Assembly: GCA_001603905.1 (NCBI GenBank)
Contig: LVAE01000020.1
Location: forward strand, 1 to 58,129
From: Fibrobacterales bacterium Fibro_02
GTDB taxonomy: Bacteria > Fibrobacterota > Fibrobacteria > Fibrobacterales > Fibrobacteraceae
Direction of reading: 5' to 3'
Length of the DNA: 58,129 nucleotides
In this document: positions 50,774 through 58,129 of the stretch, one piece after another
Layout of the letters: every line of letters starts with the position of its first letter
Numbering within the stretch: the stretch's first letter is position 1
Program-made: the position numbers and the translations under genes
Notes under the pieces: model-generated
Told to the model about the DNA's origin: nothing
The model's database searches: none
What the model saw: the letters and a program-made list of their open reading frames with translations, nothing else

Positions 50774-52915
50774 CTATTGCTTCTCGGTATTATTTTTTGC
50801 TTCGGGCGAGGGGATGAGTCGCACGTTGTAATTGCTTTCCATCTTGCGCGGCGAGGTTGGCGGAAGTTTCTTCCCGAAACCCTGGAACTTCAGTCTTTTT
50901 TCGCTGATTCCCTTGTAGACCAGATAATTGTAGATGGCCTCTGCTCGGTCATTGGAAACCTGGTTGGGATCCCCGTTCGAAATGTCGCCAGCGCTGCACT
51001 GGATTTCGAGTGACATGGGATTTTTCCGCATGATGTAGACGATGTCGTTCAGGGCGGTGTAGCTGGAATTCAGCAGGGTGGAGTCGGCGCCCTTGAAGCG
51101 GATGCGCATGGCGATGTAGTTGAAGTTGAGCTTGCCGTTCAGGGGGCAGCCCTGGCTATTCACGGGAACGTTCGGGAATGTTCCGGGGCACATGTCGTTC
51201 CAGTCGGCAATGCCGTCCATGTCGTTGTCCAGGGGGCAGCCCAGACTGTCGATGGGGGCGCCTTCGGGGGTGCCGGGGCATTTGTCGTCTTCATCGAAAA
51301 TGCCGTCGTTATCCTGGTCGATGCGGCAACCTTGCGCGTTGACAGAAACTCCAGTCGGGGTTTCGGGGCAAAGGTCTTTGGAGTCGGGGACGCCGTCCAG
51401 GTCGGTATCGATGGGGCAACCGAGCGAATCCACTTTTTCGCCGAGGATCGTGTTCGGGCACTTGTCTATTTCGTCGGGAATGCCGTCGCCGTCAAAGTCG
51501 AGCGGACAACCGAATTTGTCAATGGAAATTCCTTCGGGGGTGTTGGGACATTGGTCCTGGTCGTTGGGCACGCCGTCGTGGTCCTGGTCCAGGGGGCAAC
51601 CATCGCTGCCGACCCTTTCGCGGAACGGCGTGTGTGCGCACTTATCGTTGTTGTCGTCGACTCCGTCACCATCGGTATCGCGCGTGCAACCGCTAGAGTC
51701 CACGGCAAAGCCAGCCGGGGTGTTGGAGCATTTGTCTAGATAGTCAAATACGCCGTCGTGGTCCGTGTCGAGCGGACAACCGTAGTAGTCCACGACTAGG
51801 CCGACGGGGGTTCCCGGACAGAGGTCTACGATGTTCAGGACACCATCCTGGTCTTCGTCAACGGGGCATCCGCGGTCATTGACCTTGAGGTTCTTTCCTG
51901 TGTTCGGGCACATGTCCTTACGGTCGATGACGCCGTCGCGGTCTTCGTCGTTCCAGCTGAAGTTGAGAGTCTTGCTAAAGGTGACTGCAATGGTCAGGTT
52001 CGGGGAACCCGATTGCGTATAGTAGATGGGCTCGTCGCTGGACATCAGAGTGACGGGGAGCCCTTCTTCGATTTTCTTCTTTCTAAAGTAGCCGAGTCCG
52101 ATGTCACCCGAAATGGTCAGGTTGCTTTCGTAGGGGAGATGTATCCGGAGTCCGGGGGTAAGGCGGAAAGGACTGCTCAAGAAGTTGTTTTCGGCGTGAG
52201 TGGTGTGTAGGGGCGCTTCTCCGGAGACCTCGAAAATGGGACTTATCATCATGTTTGGGAAAAAGTTGAAGCCCGTTCCCCAGATGATATAGTTGTCGTT
52301 TTGCTCGATGGTTTTCAGAATGCCTACATAGGCGTTGTAGGTGATGTAGTCCCGAAAATCGAGGGTGAAGTACACGTTGCCTTCGACGGCCCAGCTGCCG
52401 GCGGTATAGGCGTAGGCTTTCCCGTCGCGTCCGACATACCAGCGGTGCCTTGGGCGGAATCCTTTGTCCTTTGAACCGGTCGGTGCAAAAATTTCACCGC
52501 TCAGGCCGAAATGGAACCAGTCGTTGATGGGGATATGTCCCTTGGCCATAATCTGGAGGTCGCCGAGGGCGAGTCCCTTCAGGTCCTGTTCCTGGATATC
52601 TCCTTCGTAGTGGAAGGGTAATGTGACGCCAATTTCCAGGTTGTCAAAAATCCCGAAACCGATAAATAAGTTTTCGTCGTTAGAAGGAGAACCTTTATCG
52701 AGTTCGACCTGTTTGCCCGTGTTGTCGGTGTAGTAGCCTTCGATGCTGGGGGCCTGTCCGTCGTTGACGATTTCGAAACTGCCTGAAATAAAAAGGTTGC
52801 CTTGCGGAAGAGTCTTTGCAGAAGGCGCATGGATGCCGCTTGTAGACCTCACGATTCCCACCTGGGCGGAGGCGGCGATAGAGAGGGTGAGCAATGCGGC
52901 AAAAAGTTTTTTCAT
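50774..52915 (-). CDS. OmpA-family outer-membrane protein with nine thrombospondin type-3 repeats
   Basis: A 713-residue envelope protein. Signal peptide MKKLFAALLTLSIAASA; a beta-barrel-like N-terminal half to about residue 325; nine calcium-binding repeats of about 30 residues with the core DxDxDGVxDxxDxCPxTP (about 326-600); and a C-terminal OmpA peptidoglycan-binding-like domain with QVSNDRAEAIYNYLVYKGI and QGFGKKLPP. It should tie the outer membrane to peptidoglycan, with the Ca2+ repeats as a rigid stalk. The start has a TATATT box 7 nt upstream and no Shine-Dalgarno. It is divergent from the small membrane protein gene. Confidence 0.9.
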   Translation of the reverse strand: MKKLFAALLTLSIAASAQVGIVRSTSGIHAPSAKTLPQGNLFISGSFEIVNDGQAPSIEGYYTDNTGKQVELDKGSPSNDENLFIGFGIFDNLEIGVTLPFHYEGDIQEQDLKGLALGDLQIMAKGHIPINDWFHFGLSGEIFAPTGSKDKGFRPRHRWYVGRDGKAYAYTAGSWAVEGNVYFTLDFRDYITYNAYVGILKTIEQNDNYIIWGTGFNFFPNMMISPIFEVSGEAPLHTTHAENNFLSSPFRLTPGLRIHLPYESNLTISGDIGLGYFRKKKIEEGLPVTLMSSDEPIYYTQSGSPNLTIAVTFSKTLNFSWNDEDRDGVIDRKDMCPNTGKNLKVNDRGCPVDEDQDGVLNIVDLCPGTPVGLVVDYYGCPLDTDHDGVFDYLDKCSNTPAGFAVDSSGCTRDTDGDGVDDNNDKCAHTPFRERVGSDGCPLDQDHDGVPNDQDQCPNTPEGISIDKFGCPLDFDGDGIPDEIDKCPNTILGEKVDSLGCPIDTDLDGVPDSKDLCPETPTGVSVNAQGCRIDQDNDGIFDEDDKCPGTPEGAPIDSLGCPLDNDMDGIADWNDMCPGTFPNVPVNSQGCPLNGKLNFNYIAMRIRFKGADSTLLNSSYTALNDIVYIMRKNPMSLEIQCSAGDISNGDPNQVSNDRAEAIYNYLVYKGISEKRLKFQGFGKKLPPTSPRKMESNYNVRLIPSPEAKNNTEKQ

Positions 52916-52974
52916 ATGCTGTAATATAATATAGTTAATAGTTTTAAATGACTAATTACTATATTTCCCCTATA

Positions 52975-53133
52975 ATGAATCAGGATCAAGAAAGAGAAGA
53001 GTTGCCTTCCTGGCACCGTAAAACGCAAAAGGCGTATCGCATTAATCGGATTATCATTATTTTGCAGATGGTGGCCGCATTCGTGTTGGCGGGTGTCATC
53101 TGGTTCGGCGTTGAGCGCGTTGTCGGAAACTAG
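52975..53133 (+). CDS. Small single-pass membrane protein
   Basis: A 52-residue protein: charged N-terminus MNQDQEREELPSWHRKTQKA, one membrane helix (IIIILQMVAAFVLAGVIWFGV) and a short tail. Function unknown. The ATG at 52975 is 9 nt after a TATATT box, which excludes the in-frame start at 52948 lying upstream of that box. It ends 6 bp before mltD and is probably co-transcribed, so it may aid that lytic transglycosylase or cell-wall work. Confidence 0.65.
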   Translation: MNQDQEREELPSWHRKTQKAYRINRIIIILQMVAAFVLAGVIWFGVERVVGN

Positions 53134-53139
53134 GCCATA

Positions 53140-55386
53140 ATGAAACTTTTTATTCCAGCGATATTGTTTGTCCTGATTCTTGCGGGATGTGCGAGCAAGC
53201 CTGCCGAGGTGGCGCCCGCCGTGGAACCCGTGGCGATGGAGCAGGAACCGATTTCATTTTCGGAAAGGGCTTTAAAGGAGAAAGTTTCTGATTCGCTGTC
53301 GTTGCGTCCGTCGTGGACTTACTACCAGTATGCCTTGCAGGCGATGGAAAACCAGGAATGGCTTTTGGCGAGGCATTATCTGGATGAATCCCTGCGTCAG
53401 CTTGTTGCCGAAAAGTACGATTCCACTTACAGGAACGTGAGCGACCACGAGGACTCCCTTTACCGGGTCACGATGCCGATTCGCATTGTGTTGGCCCTGG
53501 ACGAAGTGTACCCGAACGTGGCAGACCTTGGCGAAAATGCCGAAAACTACTTGCGTAACGACGTCTCGATCGAGGGTATCGATGCTCTTGACGAAAGTGC
53601 GGCGGATAGTGCGGCCTTGCAGGTGATTGAAAGTTTTCTCGATACCTTGGACGTGTCGCAGTTTACGCTTCCGGTGCAGTTCAACGATCGCGTGCTGCAG
53701 GAAATCTACTATATGACGAATGCGGCCCGTAGCTTTACGGCCGGATCTTTGAACCGAAAAACCGCATACGACTCGCTGATTTATGCGCAGCTCGATGCAG
53801 CAAAGATGCCTCGCGACCTGATTTACCTTGCCCTGGTGGAATCCGGCTTCAAGGTAAAGGCGTACAGCCGCGCGAAGGCTTCGGGCATGTGGCAGTTTAT
53901 TCCCGAGACGGGCAAGCGCTACGGGCTTGAGGTGGACTACTGGGTGGATATGCGCCGCAACCCGGAACTTGCGACGATGGCCGCTCTCAAGTACCTGAAC
54001 CGCCTGCATAGTGAATTCAACGACTGGCTGTTGGCGATGGCCGCCTATAATTGCGGCGAAGGGCGCGTACGTAGACTTGTCCGCGAAATGCAGGAAGATA
54101 CCACCCGCGATTCCACCCTTCCGATTACCTACTGGGATCTGGAGCTTCCGAAGGAAACCATGCGCTATGTGCCGCGAATCCTTGCGGCGATGGTCATCGG
54201 GCATTATCCGGAACAGTACGAGATGACGGTCGAGAAAACGTACCAGCCTGATTTCGATACGGTGACTGTCTTTGATTCTTTCCCGCTCGAAGAAGTCGCG
54301 AAGCTCTTGAAGGTCAGCGAAGATACGCTCCGCAGCCTGAATATGGAACTGGTCAAGTGGTGTACGCCGCCGAACAGGGATTCCTACCTGTTGCGTTTGC
54401 CGGTGGGAATGCGCTCCGCCTTTGTCGAAGGTTACGACAAGATGGAAAAGAACAATTTCTCGAGCTGGCACCACCATAAGGTTCGCAAGGGCGAAAGCCT
54501 CGGCGTTATTGCCCGACAGTATGGTATCAAGGTCTCGGAACTGCAACAGGCGAACGACATGAAGGGTAGCCGCATTCGCGCAGGACAGTCTCTGCTGATT
54601 CCGATCAAGGTGACTCCCAAGGCGAAATCGAATGTGGGCAAGAAGCCGGAAAAGGTTCGTATCTACATCGTGAAACTTGGCGACAACCTTGCTTCGGTTG
54701 CTCGCAAGTTCGGTGTCTCGCAAGAAAGCCTGCGTACCTGGAATTCCATGGATGCGGCCTCGATCGTGAATGCAGGGGATACCCTGTTTGTCTCTAAACC
54801 GGAACTGAAACCCGCTGCCGAAGTTTCTCGCCCTAAACTTTTGAAGGGTGAAAAGTATGTGGTCCAGGAAGGAGACAATTATGCTTCTATCGCAAAGGCC
54901 TATGATGTTCCTGTCGTGCTGCTGATGCAGGAAAATCAGGGCTTTACTCGTCGTCTGGTCGTTGGGGATTCCTTGACGATTCCTGAATTTGTTCGTAGTT
55001 CCAAGCCGACCCTGAAACCTTCCAAGTCCGATAAGGCGTCGACCTCAAAGGCTCCGAAGGCTGCCAAGAATTCTGCGGAAAAGGTGTCCGTCTACGTGGT
55101 TCAGCCCGGCGACAACTTGAGTGTCATCGCCCGCAAGTTCGGGACGACAGTGGCCAAGCTGCAGAGCCTGAACAATATGGGAAAGTCCACCAATCTCAAT
55201 GTGGGTCAGCTCCTCAAGGTCAGCGGCGAACATGAAGCCGATTTCAAGATTCACACCGTCAAAAAAGGCGAGGGTCTTTGGGACATCGCTCGCCAGTATA
55301 ACGTGACTATTGAAGATATCGTAAAGTGGAATGGACTGAACGATACCAAACTGAAGGTCGGGGAACGCCTGAAAATTAAGCGCTAG
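53140..55386 (+). CDS. mltD: MltD-type membrane-bound lytic transglycosylase with five LysM domains
   Basis: A 748-residue lipoprotein that cleaves peptidoglycan glycan strands. The lipobox is LILAGC (Cys17). The SLT domain holds the catalytic Glu234 in LIYLALVESGFKVKAYS, then ASGMWQFIPETGKRYGL and MAAYNCGEGRVRRLV. Five LysM domains follow from about residue 445 (HKVRKGESLGVIARQYG, YIVKLGDNLASVARKFG, YVVQEGDNYASIAKAYD, YVVQPGDNLSVIARKFG, HTVKKGEGLWDIARQYN), more than the two of E. coli MltD. No Shine-Dalgarno is visible; it follows the small membrane gene. Its stop shares CTAG with the convergent barrel gene (4-bp overlap). Confidence 0.93.
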   Translation: MKLFIPAILFVLILAGCASKPAEVAPAVEPVAMEQEPISFSERALKEKVSDSLSLRPSWTYYQYALQAMENQEWLLARHYLDESLRQLVAEKYDSTYRNVSDHEDSLYRVTMPIRIVLALDEVYPNVADLGENAENYLRNDVSIEGIDALDESAADSAALQVIESFLDTLDVSQFTLPVQFNDRVLQEIYYMTNAARSFTAGSLNRKTAYDSLIYAQLDAAKMPRDLIYLALVESGFKVKAYSRAKASGMWQFIPETGKRYGLEVDYWVDMRRNPELATMAALKYLNRLHSEFNDWLLAMAAYNCGEGRVRRLVREMQEDTTRDSTLPITYWDLELPKETMRYVPRILAAMVIGHYPEQYEMTVEKTYQPDFDTVTVFDSFPLEEVAKLLKVSEDTLRSLNMELVKWCTPPNRDSYLLRLPVGMRSAFVEGYDKMEKNNFSSWHHHKVRKGESLGVIARQYGIKVSELQQANDMKGSRIRAGQSLLIPIKVTPKAKSNVGKKPEKVRIYIVKLGDNLASVARKFGVSQESLRTWNSMDAASIVNAGDTLFVSKPELKPAAEVSRPKLLKGEKYVVQEGDNYASIAKAYDVPVVLLMQENQGFTRRLVVGDSLTIPEFVRSSKPTLKPSKSDKASTSKAPKAAKNSAEKVSVYVVQPGDNLSVIARKFGTTVAKLQSLNNMGKSTNLNVGQLLKVSGEHEADFKIHTVKKGEGLWDIARQYNVTIEDIVKWNGLNDTKLKVGERLKIKR

Positions 55387-56156
55387 AACAGCGTGATTCC
55401 AAGCGAAATGTAAGGTACGAAGTAGGTGTCGAAGTCCAGCATGAATTCGTCATCGTCCTTGTTGTCGCCTGTTTTCCGCTCAAAGTAGGTGTGGAAGTAT
55501 TCGTGGCTGTTGCGGAATCCAGCAGAAAAGAAGAATCCGTGAAGAGCCGTGCGGATGCCTGCACCATAAGCGTAACCGTAAAGGACCGGTGAAAGGAACT
55601 GCGTGTCGTCGGCGAAGAAGGTCTTGCCGAACAGGGCTCCGCCGAAGGCATAGAGCTTGAGCATGAACTGATGGTTATAGCTCATGACGAGCGGAAGCGC
55701 AAAGTCGAAACCCAGCTGGAAAAGGGCTGTGTGGATCTGGTGGCGTCCGTCAACATCGGAACTGTCGTAGGGGGCTTCGAAGAATTCGTCCGTGAGGGAT
55801 TCCATGTCGGCGTACACTTCATCGCGATTTTTCGGATGGTGGCTGATGCCGAGGTACTGGTAGCCTGCCATCAGGTAGATGTCGAACCATTCCGTGAGCG
55901 GAAGGCTTCCCGATGCGCCGTATATAAATGTGTTGTCAATTGAAATGTCGTAATCCTGGCCGTGGATCTTGTAGTCGTAGGTGACATTCTTCATCTTGAT
56001 GTTGCCGAATTCCACGTAAGGGCCGAACGAACCGCGGTCCTCATATTTCATGTGTTCGCTTTTTTCGGCTGCGGCCATGGTTGTGTCAATGACGAGTCGG
56101 TCTGCAAATGCCGCCCCGGCCATGCACATAAGGAATGTTACAAAAAACTTATTCAT
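55383..56156 (-). CDS. Putative outer-membrane beta-barrel protein
   Basis: A 257-residue exported protein with signal peptide MNKFFVTFLMCMAGAAFA, alternating beta strands rich in Tyr, Phe and Gly, and a C-terminal SLGITLF ending in Phe, the barrel-insertion signal. I do not recognise a family. The ATG at 56156 has a TACATT box 8 nt upstream and no Shine-Dalgarno. It is divergent from the barrel gene at 56239 and convergent with mltD, sharing its last 4 bp. Confidence 0.75.
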   Translation of the reverse strand: MNKFFVTFLMCMAGAAFADRLVIDTTMAAAEKSEHMKYEDRGSFGPYVEFGNIKMKNVTYDYKIHGQDYDISIDNTFIYGASGSLPLTEWFDIYLMAGYQYLGISHHPKNRDEVYADMESLTDEFFEAPYDSSDVDGRHQIHTALFQLGFDFALPLVMSYNHQFMLKLYAFGGALFGKTFFADDTQFLSPVLYGYAYGAGIRTALHGFFFSAGFRNSHEYFHTYFERKTGDNKDDDEFMLDFDTYFVPYISLGITLF

Positions 56157-56238
56157 ATGGAATAAATGTAGTCTTTTTCTATGGCTATGTCATTTAGGGG
56201 GAACATATACAAACGAAAAGTTTAGCTACATTTTTCGT

Positions 56239-57480
56239 ATGCGCTTATGGTTTAAGATTTTGTTGCTTGGAGTGGCTTTTTCGGGTTTTGCTTTTGCCGA
56301 TGCGATTAAGCCCTCGGAGCTTTCGAAGGGTGGCTCGGTAGCCCGTGACCAGCAACTTTCCGAGATTCGCGATATTATGCGCGGTGGCCGTGGGGGATAT
56401 CTGGATATCGGATTCCTCTATCTGCCTTTCCGCACGCAGACTCCGCTCCAGACAGAATACGGTACGCACGATGGCTATGCGTTTAGGCATCATGCGGCTG
56501 TTTTCGGCTCGGGCGAGGTGGCTCCCGATAAGCATCTGGGTATGCTTTTGTGGCTAGAACGCTCGGGTTGGGATGGCGAGGACTTTTTCTTTGTCCCGCA
56601 GTATAATGATTTCTCTATCCAGCGGACGATTGCGACATGGGGCTTCTCGTTTACGGATTCCAAGGCGGACTGGACGCTTGCCTTGGGTATGCAGCACCAG
56701 AATGTGGAAAACGTCGGTAAGGTCTATCCGCATGAAAACGATTCGCTGCTTTATAGCTGGGCCCACTTGCGCTTTAGCAAGGCGAGTGCGCAGGCGAACT
56801 TTTACCGCACCGACTGGCGCCTGTTTAGGTTCTCGCTCGACTTGGAAAGCCGCGCCGTATATGGAGGTCGTTCTTCGGGACCGTTGACCTACTTGCCGAA
56901 TGTGTCCTTGGCGATGTATAACGCCGATGACAAGGCCGATGTTGATTCGATGCGCGTGACCTGGGAACAGAACCTTTATGGTCAGCAGCTTTATGCGGAA
57001 GTTTCCTATGACTTGCCCGATGCAGGCTTTCATAGCGCGGCGCTCAAGTTCTATCCGGATCCGTCCCGCATGATCGGTTTCGAGGCGACCTGCCTGCGCA
57101 GGCACTTGCATAGCGGTTCCAACGATTTCCTCTGGGGTGGAGCTATTGACCTATTGTTTGTCCGTTTTGCCTATAACGCCGCTTACGATTACGAACACCT
57201 GTTTGGAACCAAGGGAACCTTTGTTGCCGAGATCAAGTTCAACCTGGCGACCGTTGACGGGCTCCTGTTCAATCGTGGAGCCGCCAGGAGTGCTCCTCTT
57301 GAAACGAATGTGATTAAGATGGACCAGTCCCCTAAACAAAGCGAAATTACTCCGCTGAATGCCGATAAGTCGGGGGCGACCAAGACCATCGAGGCGAAGG
57401 GCATCCGCTACGAAAAGCCGAATTCCGCTTCGAACGGTGGCGCCGTCAGTAGCCCTGCTAGCACGGAGGGTGGCAAGTAA
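56239..57480 (+). CDS. Putative outer-membrane or periplasmic beta-rich protein
   Basis: A 413-residue exported protein of unknown function. The signal peptide is MRLWFKILLLGVAFSGFAFA. The next 330 residues are beta-rich and aromatic, with strand pairs such as GYLDIGFLYLPFRTQ and WTLALGMQHQNVENV, as in a barrel, followed by a Pro/Ser/Lys tail that would be unstructured. The start is ATG 56239, because a TACATT box ends 6 nt before it, and the longer open frame has no signal peptide. The stop TAA shares its last A with the ATG of the following lipoprotein gene. Confidence 0.7.
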   Translation: MRLWFKILLLGVAFSGFAFADAIKPSELSKGGSVARDQQLSEIRDIMRGGRGGYLDIGFLYLPFRTQTPLQTEYGTHDGYAFRHHAAVFGSGEVAPDKHLGMLLWLERSGWDGEDFFFVPQYNDFSIQRTIATWGFSFTDSKADWTLALGMQHQNVENVGKVYPHENDSLLYSWAHLRFSKASAQANFYRTDWRLFRFSLDLESRAVYGGRSSGPLTYLPNVSLAMYNADDKADVDSMRVTWEQNLYGQQLYAEVSYDLPDAGFHSAALKFYPDPSRMIGFEATCLRRHLHSGSNDFLWGGAIDLLFVRFAYNAAYDYEHLFGTKGTFVAEIKFNLATVDGLLFNRGAARSAPLETNVIKMDQSPKQSEITPLNADKSGATKTIEAKGIRYEKPNSASNGGAVSSPASTEGGK

Positions 57481-57923
57481 TGAAAAAGATTTATAGAAAT
57501 TCGTTTGTACTAGTTGCCGTCCTTGCCAGCGCCTTCTCGCTCACGGGTTGCTTGAGCCATTTGTTCGTTGATTCTACGACAAGGCTTCAGGTGGAAAACA
57601 AGACGGATGGGTATGTTGTCGGCTTCGGAATTCTTTCCGACGATGGCTCGTATTGGCCATGGGTGAAAGACACGATTGCCCCCGGTGAAAAAAGCCGCGT
57701 GTACGAAGAAGATTTCGTGGGCTCGTTCCATCTCCGTCTGCAGTTGGAAAAGGGGTCGTGTTATGAGCCGGTTGCAGAAACCAAAGGTGCTTGCACGGGG
57801 GACTGCGTCCGTAACTGCTCCGTGACTTCGACGGAAGAATCCTTCTCGGTGAATTTTGACGGCGGCAGCTACTACATGGTGGTAAAAGAAGAAAAGGGCG
57901 AAATTAAGCTGGAATTCCGTTAG
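57480..57923 (+). CDS. Small putative lipoprotein
   Basis: A 147-residue lipoprotein with signal peptide ending ASAFSLTGC (lipobox Cys), then a compact beta-rich domain containing four more Cys (SCYEPVAETKGACTGDCVRNCS), perhaps as disulfides. Function unknown. Its ATG overlaps the previous stop by one base (TAATG), so it is translationally coupled and probably works with the preceding barrel-like protein. Confidence 0.75.
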   Translation: MKKIYRNSFVLVAVLASAFSLTGCLSHLFVDSTTRLQVENKTDGYVVGFGILSDDGSYWPWVKDTIAPGEKSRVYEEDFVGSFHLRLQLEKGSCYEPVAETKGACTGDCVRNCSVTSTEESFSVNFDGGSYYMVVKEEKGEIKLEFR

Positions 57924-57956
57924 TCCCTGTTTACGTTTTTGCTACATTTCTAACCA

Positions 57957-58129
57957 GTGCAGATTACAAAACTAAAGATTTTTGGCTTTAAGTCCTTTGC
58001 CCAGAGGACCGAAATCAACTTCCCGACGAAGGGTCTCACCGCCGTGGTGGGGCCGAACGGGTGCGGCAAGTCGAACATTACCGACGCTATCCGCTGGGTT
58101 CTGGGTGAACAGAAGGCTGCATCCCTCCG
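57957..58129 (+). CDS. smc: Chromosome segregation protein SMC, N-terminal part
   Basis: The first 57 residues of an SMC ATPase, cut by the right edge. [20 protein letters not shown] and [27 protein letters not shown] are the SMC N-terminus with Walker [13 protein letters not shown] compacts chromosomes and helps resolve origins. The start is GTG 57957, 8 nt after a TACATT box and without Shine-Dalgarno. The nearby divergent dnaA and the phased palindrome clusters make chromosome-organisation context interesting, but no link is shown. Confidence 0.93.
   Translation, partial: MQITKLKIFGFKSFAQRTEINFPTKGLTAVVGPNGCGKSNITDAIRWVLGEQKAASL

Overview
The window looks like a chromosomal segment of a Gram-negative bacterium of the Fibrobacter type (Fibrobacterota, FCB group). 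This is inferred from several features: lipoproteins with Ser-rich linkers after the lipid-modified Cys, an MCE (Mla-type) lipid transporter, OmpA with thrombospondin type-3 repeats, outer-membrane barrels ending in aromatic residues, diaminopimelate made by DapL, and promoters whose -10 is TAnATT-like and often lies only 6-10 nt from the start codon. Base composition is near 50% GC, and there is no phage, plasmid or insertion-sequence gene.

Layout. 1-2.2 kb (minus): ilvD, then a stand-alone AICAR transformylase cut by the left edge. 2.3-3.2 kb: a DUF5662-like gene and the first cluster of four phased palindromes. 3.2-11.3 kb (minus): hisS, two SGNH proteins, an MBOAT acyltransferase and an rRNA methyltransferase, a surface-glycan O-acylation operon behind a tRNA synthetase. 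11.3-18 kb: sugar aminotransferase, rpsT, an SDR protein, purF and aconitase. 18-21.7 kb: a His-rich COG0523 GTPase, tRNA-Arg(CCU), an AlgX-like SGNH protein and a small HTH protein. 21.7-25.9 kb: pmbA converging on orn-PBP-lgt. 25.9-32 kb: dapF, dapL, a sigma54 enhancer-binding protein and nadE, preceded by a sigma54 promoter and tandem palindromic upstream sites. 32.1-32.4 kb: the second palindrome cluster. 32.4-35.9 kb (minus): mlaE-mlaF-mlaD and a transport lipoprotein. 35.9-45.9 kb: a PcrA-type helicase, a tiny antitoxin-like ORF, hflX, a hybrid histidine kinase, a Wzi-like barrel, trhP and an unknown protein. 46-48.7 kb: an AT-rich region, a divergent dnaA and an SDR gene. 48.8-58.1 kb: envelope genes (lipoproteins, slyD, ompA, mltD, two barrels) and the start of smc.

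Three signals stand out. (1) Two clusters, 29 kb apart and each between convergent genes, hold four copies of a 37-38 bp unit: arms TACCTATAA and TTATAGGTA around a variable 19-20 bp core. Unit centres are close to whole numbers of helical turns apart, which suggests an undescribed DNA-binding or structural system. (2) The DAP genes lie behind a textbook GG-N10-GC sigma54 promoter with three TTTACA-N5-TGTAAA-like palindromes on one helical face, and the enhancer-binding protein is in the same gene string: a candidate autoregulated lysine and cell-wall circuit. (3) Dispersed repeats are read in frame as protein in the rRNA methyltransferase (three places) and Lgt, and one appears to supply the ribosome-binding site of pmbA.

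All functions are assigned from motifs read by eye; no database search was possible.
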